Position numbers and translations under genes: made by a program | The notes under the pieces: model-generated | The model's database searches: none | The model's input: the letters and a program-made list of their open reading frames with translations, nothing else | Told to the model about the DNA's origin: nothing | Shown: piece after piece, positions 47,846-59,096 of the stretch | Layout: each line of letters opens with the position of its first letter | Position numbering within the stretch: the first letter of the stretch is position 1 | From: Polyporus tsugae | Lineage: Eukaryota > Basidiomycota > Agaricomycetes > Polyporales > Polyporaceae | DNA: 64,000 bases | Assembly (NCBI GenBank): GCA_024305745.1 | Contig: JAHRBS010000001.1 | Location: 434,001 to 498,000 of the forward strand | Direction: 5' to 3'

Positions 47846-49165
47846 ACAGGGGATTGCAAGAGGATTGCAATGTATTGTAATGTCATTTTATGCGATGTAA
47901 TAATTGTGAACTCCCAATCTATCATAGTTACACTATGACGAGGTGGGGCTAGTTGCAAGTTGGTTGTAAGATATGAGTAAGTCAATGGCAATGAACGCCA
48001 TGATGCCATCAGGTTGCAAGGTGTGCGAGGATGACAGACAATCCAAGCATTCCATTGTTCTAGATTTTATTCCAGGCTGATTGCAAACATCCGACTTGAT
48101 AGAAATTGTGCCAAAATATGTATATTGTAGTAGCTACCAACAATGAGCCATACATGAGAGAGAAGCGGTATCTACATAGTACAGGTACTAGTAAGCAACC
48201 GGGAGCTCGCAATGGAGGCTGTACGGCGACAATGGCGGTGACGGTGACGGCAACGATGACACCGTCCATCAGTGATGGGGACCAGGGGAGCTCCGGAGAC
48301 AGGAGGGCAACACGACGAGGAGAGTCAGATGCCGCCAGCGAGCCAGCATCCAGAGGAGTATCGTAGACGATCGCGAGAGCCTGAGCCGCACCGCAGAGAA
48401 TGGAGACGCACCCGAGAGAAGCCAAGGACGCAGCCAACCCCAGTGTTTCCCAAGACACTGAGCACCGGCTTGGTACGGTATGCGGGACGTACCTTGGAGG
48501 CCTTGCATGCAGTGGTGTCGTGGCACAAATGAGGGAAGAATTGAGGGAGGACTTACCGTATTCCTGATCGACGGCGGTGGGGTTGAAGTAAGGGAGAGAA
48601 ATAACGAGTGAAGCGGAGGGGAGGTTTTTAAGGGAGCACAATTGAAACCCCGGCGACGTGCTGTACAGTTCATGATGGAAGGCTCCAGCAGTTTGATGTG
48701 ATGGGAGGTGTACTTGCCAGAGCGTCGCAAGAGAACGCAAGATAGTAAGCAGATACAAGAGGCTTGGGAGGAGGTCGCAAGCTGGTGGCAAGGCGGTTGC
48801 AAGCGCCCCCATCATCTCAGCCGGTTGCGACCGGCCCAAGGATTCCGGCCGACTTACATTGCGTTATAATCAATATAAAATCATTGTTGGCACAGTAAGC
48901 TGATTATTAACAGCGGGATTATTACCTGCCTTGCCACTTTGCCGCCGTTTTGGTGATGGCCTGAGGCCTGAGGCTCCGTCTTCGATCCCTCGTCTGGCGG
49001 GGACATTGCAAACTAGACAAATATAATTAATGCTCAATGACATCCTCGCAAGACATCGCAAATCTTGTATCCAGGTAATAATGTGATTTCCTCCTTCCTG
49101 CAAGCGCCGCAATCATTGTCCGAGCCCTGCAAGGCGTGCCACACTGTTCCAAGGTTGTGATGGAT
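47846..49165. repeat. Segment dense in GCAAG/TTGCAA words
   Basis: TTGCAA or CGCAAG/TGCAAG words recur many times (for example 47853, 47864, 47952, 48013, 48081, 48725, 48736, 48777, 48797, 49010, 49053, 49100, 49132), far more densely than in the neighbouring DNA. An 18-bp direct repeat GCCGCCGTTTTGGTGATG lies at 48941 and 49233. A minus-strand open frame spans 48815-48060 with several hydrophobic stretches but no family match. Nature unknown; a low-copy or decayed repeat is the simplest reading. Confidence 0.45.
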
Positions 49166-49597
49166 TGTAAGACCATTGGGCGACCGTTGGGGCGCTTATC
49201 ACCGCCCCAATCCCTGTACCCCTCATCACATCGCCGCCGTTTTGGTGATGACACCGCGGAGTCTGTAGCTCCTTCAATACATCCCAGATTCGCCTAGAAG
49301 TTGGCAAAAGTATAGTCCACATTCACGTAAACAAATGTAGCACACATATCCTAATATTTGGGAACCCTAGAATATCCTCGCCATTTATCCCCGCGGCTTC
49401 AGGATCACCCTGACATAGCTAGAGTTCCACAGGCTACCGAGAAAGAACGGAAGGAAAGAGGCCAAAAATAAGTTTATAGTCGAATCAAGCAACATCTAAA
49501 GTATTATAATCAACACTTTCCATGGTCAAAGGAGGGAGGATGCCATGAAACGACGTCTGACAATATCCTGCCCGATTCCTTGACTTTGAAGCAAGCC

Positions 49598-49644
49598 CCT
49601 TCTCCGAAGGCTCGTGCGGAGCACGAAATTTCGTTCGGAGAAGG
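49598..49644. repeat. Nested hairpin
   Basis: CCTTCTCCGAA (49598-49608) pairs perfectly with TTCGGAGAAGG (49634-49644). Inside it lies a second hairpin, TCGTGC-GGA-GCACGA. Downstream to 49760 similar words (CCGAACCTA, TTTGCTCC, TCCGAAGCG) link this segment to the repeats at 46.0-47.1 kb. Confidence 0.7.
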
Positions 49645-49883
49645 CGGCTTGATCCGAACCTACGTTTGCTCCGACGCTTGCGCTTGCAGTAGGGGCGTCT
49701 CCGAAGCGCGGAGCGCGAAATTATGAGCGGAGACTCAAAGGGGCATAGTCCGAACCTAAGTAAGTAAGTAACCGGAGTTTGTTTTGCATCGCCGCTGCGC
49801 GTTGCTTAACCTCCAATTCCTCTGGGGCCCTCTTCCTTCGCGCGATCTGCATCATACGGAGCGCACTCCACCAAATATTGACC

Positions 49884-51292
49884 ATGGCCACAACGACTAG
49901 ACTAGTCCTTCCCCCCGAGCTCGAGGACAGAGTCATCGATCACCTCTACGACGACTATCTCGCCCTCTCCGTCTGTGCCACCGTCTGCTCGAGCTGGCTC
50001 CCCAGTGCCCGACTCCATCTCTTCCACCACCTCACGCTCTCCTGCTCAACCATTCCAGGTTTCCTTGACGTCTTGAACAAGACTTCCGCAATCGGAGCCT
50101 ACGTCAAATGCCTGGATGTGGACTGCGTCGTCCCTATATGGGTGGTGAGGTCTTGCGATTGCTCCGGAGGTGACCGTGCCGGCCCGGCCCTCGTCGACAT
50201 CCTGCAACGAATGGAGAACCTACGACAGCTGAACATACATCGCATACAACTGGCACCGACGGCTCTGCCAACACTGCGATCGTTGGAAGAGCTTAGACTC
50301 GCGAGGATCCGAGGCGACAGCGTCGTGGACTGCATATTCAGTCTTCCCCGTCTCCGTTCTCTTTTCGTGACGCAAGTGTACTCCGATTACCTGCATCCGG
50401 ATCTCCGGGCTTTCTCTCCGACAATCGCGCTGCTATCAGACGTACGTCTGTGGTGTCTGCCTGAAAACCACGATTTCTGTACCGCGCTCGCAAGACGGTT
50501 GGTGGCCTATGACGTAGGCAGCCGACTCCGTTTCCTCTCCCTTGTAGTGTCTGACGGGCACCATCCGTTGGCTCTACTGGAATCCATCCTGGCCTTTTTG
50601 AGGTCTCTGGGACCTTCCTTGGATCGCCTAGAACTTGCGCTCTTGCCGCTGTTGTCGGACAGAGATGATGCTAGTGAGTGATCCAAATTTCTCCTCGCTG
50701 GCGCATGACTAACAAGTCGTTCACCTTTTCTGCAGATACACCCTACGCCTCCATCAAGCGACAGCTCAGGGACTCCTTCACGCTCTCCCAGTGCCGTAAT
50801 ATACGACACCTCCGCCTCCTGGGCTGTCACGGTGACGAAGTCGATTTTCTTCCAGACACGAACAATCTGGACTGGGCGATTGACTTCCTGTCCAACCTCG
50901 CCTGCTCTGGCGTTACGGATATTACCTTCGTCCTGGACACCACAGCAGCCGTACACGTCAGGGACCCCTGGCTCGATCAAATGCTCCCGGCCCTCGCGGC
51001 CAGGACGTCGTTCTTCGCCAATCTAGAGCGTATCATCTTCGAACTGTCCACCGCGTACATGTACAATCCGCCGACAGCGGACGGGCGTCGCACCCGAGTG
51101 CTGCGGGCCGCGAAGTGCATTGCAAAGCGCTGGGGTAACTGGCGCAGACAGGGTCTGGCTTTCGAGGTGGCGGAGAACGAGAAAGCGCCTATCGCTTGGG
51201 GGGCACGCGACGAGGATGGTGCGCTGGTGATCAGTGCGAGGACGATCTTGGTAGGTGTCTTCGTCGCACGGCTTGTGAGGGCATGTTGTTGA
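49884..51292 (+). CDS. F-box protein
   Basis: A probable substrate adaptor of an SCF ubiquitin ligase. Two exons (49884-50673, 50736-51292; intron GTGAGT to CTGCAG, phase 1) give 448 residues. The F-box is at the N-terminus (LPPELEDRVIDHLYDDYLAL, then SVCATVCSSWLPSARLHLF), followed by a long region with leucine-rich spacing (MENLRQLNIHRIQL, LRSLEELRLARI, LPRLRSLFV, IRHLRLLGC) as in other agaricomycete F-box proteins. The C-terminal part has no named domain. An earlier in-frame start is possible, but the ATG in ACCATGGCC at 49884 directly precedes the F-box and has the best context. Substrate unknown. Confidence 0.88.
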
Positions 51293-52002
51293 AACGCGGG
51301 GCCCGCCCTCATACTAGGTTTCCGCCGACGGCAAAAAACCGTTCCGATTGTGCGATCAGTAGCATGTGTGTATCGATTGAACGTGAAATAACTGATTCCT
51401 AGACACAAGGGTGGGGTACCACATCGCGTCGAGGGCCAGGATATGACCGACCGGCGACCTGACCCTGTGCTTTCAGAGGCTTTCAGCGACAATGCTTGCA
51501 CTCCAACCCTCGCATGTAGTGCCCGAGGGTCCATTGTGATAAGTTCTGTTTTATTCGAACCATACCGCTCGATCTGATCCAATAGAATCTGTCTGAGGCA
51601 GACCGCCCTCCGACCTCGCACGCAACTTCGTCATGGGACGAGATCGCACGTAAGCCTTTTCCTTGAATGCAATCAATGATCGTCGAAGAAGCTTCTTTGT
51701 ATAGATCTGGAGACGCTATCAGGCCCACTCACACCATGTGTAACGACTGGCGGCACCAACAACTAATTGTTCTAGCGCTTTTGTCGGTTGGTCTGCCAGG
51801 TACGTCATCCGATAGAATGATTAAAAAAAACCCTGGAAAACATTCTCCGAGTCATTCCTTTAAAGGAAGGTGACCACGCACAAAGCTGGCAGAATTGAAT
51901 AGTAGCTTAACCTTGGCCGATGCACCGGTCCATGCGGCACCTGCGGACGCTTTGCAAGTTGTCTATTTCGGCCACGGCGCAGCGGCACCCGTTTGGATTT
52001 CG
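51293..52002. other. Intergenic, no gene recognised
   Basis: Downstream of the F-box gene. No motif on either strand. Confidence 0.5.
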
Positions 52003-52010
52003 TATATAAA
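52003..52010 (+). promoter_or_regulatory. TATA box, plus strand
   Basis: TATATAAA at 52003-52010, about 55 bp upstream of an ATG at 52062. A perfect TATA match in front of the decayed gene described next. Confidence 0.45.
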
Positions 52011-52061
52011 GAGGTCCCCCGTCCCCCCAAGCTCCCCATCCAGCCTTCCCCACACAGAGAG

Positions 52062-53640
52062 ATGCTTCGCTCTAGACAGCGTCTACGCCCTCATCCCGGC
52101 CTCTCGCAGACAAACTTCTCATCCGGTCGCTGGGCGACCCGTCACATACAATTCCGAACCACAGCGTCTCTCGACGGTCCGACCCCTTTCCTCTGCTCTA
52201 CATACCTCACAACCGCGACGCATGTGGGGGAACTCGTCTCCCCGTGGACCGCTTCACTACCTACGAACGTCATGGGGAGGATGTTCCTCGACGTACACGA
52301 CATGGCCAACCCGTCCGGCGAATCCCAATCGCTCAGTCCTCGGCCGACCGCGATTTCGTATCGAGGTTGATGACTCGTAAGTTTTGTTAGCTTGTCAAGG
52401 CCGCTAGTTGAGAAGGCTAACAGCGAGGTGTGTGTAGTGAATGATGCCAACGTGGATTGTTGGACATCCCCCGGCTCCGGGCGTGACCTTGGGTGAGTCG
52501 AACCGCCTGTCAGAACACTCTTCACACCTAACTTATGATTCCGCAGGTACGCCCGCGCGGAACACCTCTGTTGTCTCGTTTCGAACAGGGAGTCATCGCA
52601 AGCACGCGGGCCAGTGGGCAGTCATCCAGAACAACAACACACACTGCAGCCATCCATCCCGCTCCCTACTCTTCACCCTCACTCGCCCCACGCCCCTCTG
52701 TCTGACTCACCCCGTTATCATCCATACCCGTCCGACCCATGGACAGCGGCGGCGCTTCTCCCACTCCCCCGGTCTTTGGCGACTAACCCATGGTGCGCGC
52801 TGCAAACAGTGCCTCGCCTGCTCCGTCGCAGCCTGCTCTCAACTCTGCCATCCCTGGTCGACATTCCCATCCTCCGAGATTCCGCCGCCTGATGACCACC
52901 GCTCCAATCCAAACACCCCAGCCAGGTCGTCAGCGCATCACGCTTTGCCTCCCCGAGAGCGACTCGGACACGCCAGCACGCCGCCTCTAAGCCACTATGA
53001 GCCTCGACTATCCACCAACCACCTTAGTACGTACCAGCCACCATACCCCACGTCGATCACCCCCATCATCAACCCTCCATACACGGGCCGCTCCTCCCCC
53101 CCCTCTTTTCAAAACCAAGCCAGCAGAGCATAGACATATCCCAGTGAGAAGTGGATGACGACCTGGCGGTCTGGGGAGAAATAACTGAACACTCGACCCG
53201 TCGGACGTCGAGGGTACTCTTATTCCTCGTCTACATCCCGGCGTCACGGTCGTCGAGGAGAAGCCGGTCGTATCCGCTTTGGAAAGAAGTTTGGCTGGCG
53301 GACTAAGACCAACCATTTCGAGTCACCCGCGCCACCCGTGCGCCTACTTTCTTCCCTTCACCACACTGCCGTCTCGGCCCCGAAGAAACAACGGAGCACT
53401 CGACTGGACGATCACGGTATCCGGGTCCTCACTCCTCATCCACCGCCCTCGACCCCTTCGACACCGAGCCACAGATGCCACACGCGTATCTTAGACGAAC
53501 GACCGAGACTTCGTCTCACGTCCCCGGAGTCGCCAATAGTCCGACACGCCTATTTACCCCTCCCAACTTTTGAACATCCACGAGCGGCCCGGACGGAGCC
53601 ATCGTCGGTCAACATAGTCCGATGATCGATGTCACTGGGA
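52062..53640 (+). pseudogene. Probable decayed multi-exon gene, function unknown
   Basis: Exon-like pieces join in frame at consensus splice sites. One ends VSRLMT at a GTAAGT (52379), the next reads NDANVDCWTSPGSGRDLG (about 52437-52490, then GTGAGT), and the next starts GYARAEHLCCLVSNRESSQA after a CAG at 52546. Pro/Ser-rich, disordered-looking sequence follows. An in-frame TAA then separates MDSGGASPTPPVFGD from MVRAANSASPAPSQPALNS, and a frame change near 52960 leads to LSHYEPRLSTNHLSTYQPPY. Later, TLIPRLHPGVTVVEEKPVVS is in yet another frame. The first exon also lacks an open frame to the ATG after the TATA box. I read this as a broken gene; an unusual intron pattern is the alternative. 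Confidence 0.35.
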
Positions 53641-54177
53641 GCCTGCTGCGTCGGATGCTGGATGTTCTCCGCCTCACCCGCCACAACGCGCCTCACGGGA
53701 CATCCACCCATGATGAATGTGCTGCGAGGTGGATTGGACCCGTATTCTAGTAGCATGATCGCCGTAACAATGTGATCATGGATGTTATGTCAACTGCGCA
53801 TAGTACTTAGCGTAATTGGAACATCGGTTTGACCAGACAACTCCGGAGGCTGGGTCGGACCCACTTTACATTCCACTGTGTGCGAGTACCAGTAGGTGCG
53901 CGCTGTGCTCCTCATATGAGTGGTAGTGAAGGTACACGTAGCCTTCAAGAACTTGCCCACGTCGGAGTCGAACCTTCCATCGCATTCAACTTTTCAGCAA
54001 TCAAGTCTAGATCTTCTGTATCTACGCGGCCCTCTAATCATATCTATCCAAGCGCGCGATAATGCACTAAGTATACGGTAATGAGTAGGGTTGGCAGCCT
54101 AGCAATACACCAACAGACAGAATTATCATACATCTTCGAGAAGGCGTCCTATAGCATGCGATTGCTGACGTCCGCGT
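53641..54177. other. Intergenic, no gene recognised
   Basis: 3' side of the transcription factor gene. A GGAGTCGAACCTTCC stretch near 53965 resembles a tRNA T-arm on the minus strand but does not fold (see rejected items). Confidence 0.5.
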
Positions 54178-57100
54178 CTACTTGAACATCGGCTGATCGG
54201 TGTTCGCTGGTCCTCCTTGGTTGTGAATGTATGCATCCCACTGGTCGGGCCACCTATGACGACGCGAAAGCCGAAAGGCCAGGTCAGTCACCTCAGTACT
54301 GGACGCCAAACATACTTATGTGTGGCACTCACATCTCGCCATCGGGGCCAGAGGTCCACTGCTGCCATAACCACGGATCCTGATCGCCCTCATTCAGGAC
54401 CTCCAAGGGTGAGGGATTCCGAGCCGCCGCCGCAGAGGGCAATTCCAGCTGGCTCTGACTCAGCGCGTACGTCTGTGTCGGCTCCGCGCCCGTCGCGAAC
54501 GGCACGGTTGTAGGTTGCGTGGAGCCTTCGGAGGGAGGCGGATTCTGAATGTTCCCGAACACGCTGGAGAGCGAGTCGAAGAACTCCAAATCATCCGCCA
54601 TCAGCACGTTTCCAAACGTAAAGTCGAAATCGGAGGGGTCAGCGATCCCTGGGTCGCTCGGCGATGGCACTCCGTCGAGCGAGGACTCTGGAGAAACCCC
54701 ATTCGTACGTTCCGTGGACGTAGGGACCGATATGGACTCGGAGGGCAACTTGTTGGGCGTGAGGCCGCTGAGACCGCCGCCAATCGTGTTGAGCTGGAGC
54801 GCCCACATGTCGCAGCCCGCGAAAGCGTTGAACGCGAGCCGGTTGTGGTTCGCGGTCTGTTCGGGCCCCGTCACTGGCAACCCGCCCGGCTCGAAACATG
54901 AACCGGCTTCGACGAACGGCGATGGCGATGACAGCCCTCCCGGGCCCGCGTGTGGTGGCGGCGTGGTAGTCGCAGATAGCAGGGGCATGCCCTGGCTGTG
55001 GGCGGGAGCGGTGAGCACGTCGGACCCGTCGGCGAGGCGGAACCCGGAGAGGGCGAGGCGGTGCATCGAGGCGGTGACCAGTTCTTCGATGGTCTTCGGG
55101 CCCTCCTTCGCCAGGTTCGAGCTGGACGGCGGGTAGGACCGCTCGCTGGGCGGCCGCTGGGCAATGGGGCTCAACGTTTGGAGAAGGGAACTGTAGGATG
55201 GTTAGGATACGGGAGCGCTTAGAGAAGGAGACGTGGTGTCGGTACGCACCCAAGCTTCCGTGCTGCTAAATTGCCGCTAGAGGTGGCGTCACAATCAGAA
55301 CACAACGAATCGTTGAGGAGAAACCACGCACGCCTCTGCCAAGTCCTTCAGGATACTCAAGCAGACATTCACGTCCTCCAGCGTCGTATGTGTATCCCTC
55401 GCTCCGCACCACAAATACACCAATAGCATGATTCCCACCGTGAACAGCGGCATCTGCAGGGGCGTCAACGCGTAGAGAGTGAACCCGGACGACGCAGCCA
55501 TCGCGCGACGGTGCTGTACTTCGAGGACCCGCAAGCATGCACGTGCCGCATTCACACAGATCGTCATCGAGGGTAGGGAGAGATTGGCATTGGCGAGGGG
55601 CCTGCGAGGGGAGGGGATGAAGTGGCGGTGGACGAAGATCTGCACCTGATAATAGTTGGCGTAGAGGATTGCGGACTGGTTGAAGAAGACATCGTTCTTC
55701 CGGTTGGGGTCCCAGCGGACTGAAGTACGCGTCAGTCAAGAGCTCGATGTTGGGGCCGCGAGCGGCGTAGACGTGCTTACGATGGGAGGGTATTGTGTCG
55801 AGCCACTTGTTCATCGAGGAGTCGATCTCGGCAACGATGCGCTGCTTCCACTCCGGACCAACGTAGCCCAGGAAGAGCTTAGACTTGTTGATTGTGTACT
55901 GTTCGAAGGGGCCGCTCAGCCAGAGTACCGTGTGAAACTAAGAAAACTAAGAAAACTCACGACCGTGCGCAAAGCGAACGCTTCTATCTTCAGGAGTCGG
56001 ATGAACGTGTTGCAAAACGCAACCTTCGACGGCTGGCCGGGGGGTTGCCGGAATGCCTGAGACGGGTCGGGATGCGACCAATATTCGTCGTCGCACTCGG
56101 TCATGGGATCGAGGTCGAAGCTTATAAACAGCATCAGCGAGGCGGACGAAACTTACGCATCGCGCACACAACTTACTCTTCATCGTGGACGATGCACTGT
56201 CGCCCCATGCCAAAGCTTGCTAACCTATCCATGGCGACTAACGCCCTACATGGTCTTGAGCAAGGCGGAAAGTTAGATGAATGAACGGTAGGACGGACCA
56301 GAAAGCGCGTTTCCAAAGCTCTTGCTCAACCGTCGGCGTCGCGCTATACATCTTCTTCCGATGGGCACCGACGTCTTGGGCCATCCGAATGCCTAAGCTC
56401 AAGATCGGCAGAGTGCCTTGCGGAGTGTTCGTCGTGTTCACATAGGCGGCCATGAGCTGTAATCAACTTAGCTCGTATTTTTCTACTAGCATGTCACTGA
56501 AAGGACGTACCGCACACGCTTGGACGTCATACAGCGTTGGCCGTGCAAGGAGGGAAAACTCCGTCGAGCTAACCTTGTTGAACCAGTGCCATCCAGGGAG
56601 TTGGTGCGGCTCGCCGCGAAGCGAGCCGTACGCCCACGCGCTGCCAGTCGCACAGACGAGGAGCACGACGGTGCCAAAGCGCCTGTCATAGAGATGGAGG
56701 CCGCTCTTCAGGTCACGCTCGAACGTCGGGCGGTGGAGAAGGGCGAGATAAGTGTTGAAATGGCCAAAGTATAGGTCGACGAACTCGGCCATGACGTCTG
56801 GCGGCGGAAAGTCCTGGTCCTCGAACGGCGGGGTGGCGTTAGAAGCCATGGAGATCACAGTGACGACATCCTTCAGCAGCGACCATCAATGTCTACTCGT
56901 GAAAATCGCCTGGTATGTGAGGGCTAGTGGACGCTTACGGGTCTAAGTCGCTTCTGGATATTGGCGATCGACTGGTCACACTCAATGTGCGTGGAGGTAC
57001 CGGTGTGCGTGCTCTTTAGGCCGATGACGGTGCGGACGAGGCCGAAATTGCTCGACTTTCCAGTGTAGCCTTTGAAGTCCACGTCTATTACCGTGGTGAG

Positions 57101-58548
57101 TCCTTCCTCGTTGTCGCTCGGATTGATTTCTTCAGAGCAGTCGGTCGACGGGTGGACACCTCGCGGGTAGATGGCCTTGATCGATGACCAAGTTGGATGG
57201 GGATGCTTGGAGACGTTTGGGGGCCGCTGCGGCCTCAGTGTGTCTTTAAGATGTTCGGAGTCATCTTCAGTGAGCGCAGCGTCCGATTGCAACTGGGTTT
57301 GCAGTCAGCCTTACAGGATCACACAAATGACGAATAGGCACAGGGTACCTTCTTTAATAGATCCTCGACTTTGGACAGGCGGGTCTCGAGCGCCGCGACG
57401 TACCTGTTGGGGTGGACAAGGCCAACTATCGTCAGCTCCAGAAATGATGAAGACCCATTCGTGGAAAATATATCTATCGTTGTCGGATCTGGGGCGCTTC
57501 ATTGGGGAGCAGGCCCCCGGCCTCCGAACGGGAAAGGCTTTATCTAGGTGGCATACTCGTGTCCCTTTCACGCCAGTCCCCGTACCTGCACAGGTCCGTA
57601 CGGGTCGTCCGGGTACGGGTACCAGGTAGTGTCGCCGGTACATAAACCCTAAGCATGGTTATGCAACAGCCCTGCCAGATATCGGCTGTGTTACTCAGCA
57701 CAAGTCAGTCGTTGTCGACGAGGTTTAGCAGTCAGTCCTGAGCAAGGCACGTGCGGAGAGGTCCTTCGACGCAAACCAAGCGTCTCGGAGACACTGTGAA
57801 TTCAACACAAGGTCTAGTTGCTGGGAACCGATCATCAGACACTGCTACCAGAGTGTCGCTGTGGGACGATCATGCGACCACCCTCGGCCCCCTCCACTCG
57901 ACGCCGGACCGGCATCCGTACGTGTATGTACCCATACTCACACCGGAGCTGGGTATCCGAGTATCCTTTCCTGCTAAGTACTGGGAGAATAAATCCCAAA
58001 CTGAACCATTGCACAGTCTCAGATGTCTTCAGAAACGTTCAATGTCAAGGCAAGGATAACGCCAGTCCGCGAGGCAGAGACCTTAGCGTCCACCGGCAAG
58101 AGTGAGCGAAACAGCGGAGATGAGTATACCCGGTCCTGATCTCCTGTCCCTGGCAAAAAATGACACTTACTTCTTTGTTACTGTAGGCCGCTTCATCTGT
58201 CGGAGGGTAAGACAGGTGTCCCTGACAATCGACACTTGCGCGGACATACCTTGGGCGTCGGGTCGTACTGGCATTCGATACCGTGGGCAATACACATGGA
58301 GCAGCAATTGTCTGCACTGTCCGCCGCATCACCTGCACGTCCGCAGAAAAGTGGTCGTCGATGCAGGATGCAGGCCCTGGGAAAATCTAGGACTTACAAC
58401 CCACTGGGTTTCGTTTTCAGCAATGTTCGGGAACGGTCAGTACTAGAATCAGCGCACCTTTCCTCCGCCTGCAGAACTCGCAGGCTCTTGAATGCTTCTG
58501 CTTCTTATACTGCGATCGGACTTGGCCATCAGGCTCCTCGGTCGACAT
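54178..58548 (-). CDS. Zn2Cys6 transcription factor with fungal-specific TF domain
   Basis: A nuclear DNA-binding regulator. The ATG at 58548 starts MSTEEPDGQ. The zinc cluster is split by an intron: ACEFCRRRK in exon 1, then ADNCCSMCIAHGIECQYDP (about 58337-58250). A small exon MKRPTVTKK and a long intron lead to a linker coiled coil, YVAALETRLSKVEDLLKK (57405-57352). The fungal-specific TF domain spans about 56860-55270 (AEFVDLYFGHFNTYLALLHR, LYDVQACA, LSLGIRMAQDVGAHRKKMY). The C-terminal tail is Ser/Pro/Asp-rich. A last exon (54253-54178, after the intron 54332-54254) gives WPDQWDAYIHNQGGPANTD and a TAG, so the stop just downstream of GEM at 54331 is not the real end. The usual third zinc-cluster Cys is not visible. 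Targets unknown. Confidence 0.87.
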
Positions 58549-59096
58549 CCCGGCGGTTTGTAGGGTGCCCTTGTGTAACACGTCGACAGCGTCGGCGACG
58601 GCGACGTTCGCCTTACTAATCAACCAGTACATCATGATAAGTAGCCTAAGCAAGTTCAACGCGTCCCCTCGGCACCATCGGCCGCCGCCGGCCGCCAAGT
58701 CCCGCCGGGCCGGAGCTTATCTACAAGCAAACCATCAACGCGCTAGATGATAATGTGAACCGCAATGGATTATAGTTAGAGTGCAATCTATTGCATACAG
58801 TGGCAAAGCGACCGGTACCCTACTAGTACTACTGAGTGCCAACTTGACGAGCTCGAGATCGCGAGTTCCCTACCAGTGACGAATCCACAAACGAGGAAAC
58901 TCCTAAAAGAGATCTATGTGCATGTACATAAACGAGTTCAACCATTAATAAAACCGAAAGTAGTCCTAATTGAAAGAGAGAGGAAAGCCAAGAAACGGAA
59001 GCCCCGACCTCGACATCGATCGTCGCCACCACACGGCCTGCATACATTCATGCTTCCATCCCCGTCTCCGCGTCTTGAAATTGAGGCCATTCACAG
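58549..59096. other. Upstream region of the transcription factor gene
   Basis: The first 150 bp or so match 63200-63347 in inverted orientation (CCGGCCG, GGTGCCGAGGGG, CTTGATTAGTAAG-like, ACAAACYRCCGG). The rest shows nothing recognisable. Confidence 0.5.

Noticed and set aside
6030..52130. A shared CTCGCAGACAAACTTCTCAT stretch at about 6030 (minus) and 52106 (plus)
   Set aside because: Similarity ends after about 20 bases and the surrounding frames differ, so I treat it as chance or a very short repeat.
53955..53985. tRNA-like T-arm (GGTTCGACTCC on the minus strand)
   Set aside because: The bases flanking the loop do not form a 5-bp T stem, and no matching acceptor stem, anticodon arm or A box lies at the right distance.
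54329..54334. Stop codon just after GEM as the end of the transcription factor
   Set aside because: The stop overlaps a GTGAGT donor. Splicing to the acceptor at 54254 continues the frame into WPDQWDAYIHNQGG and a TAG at 54178.
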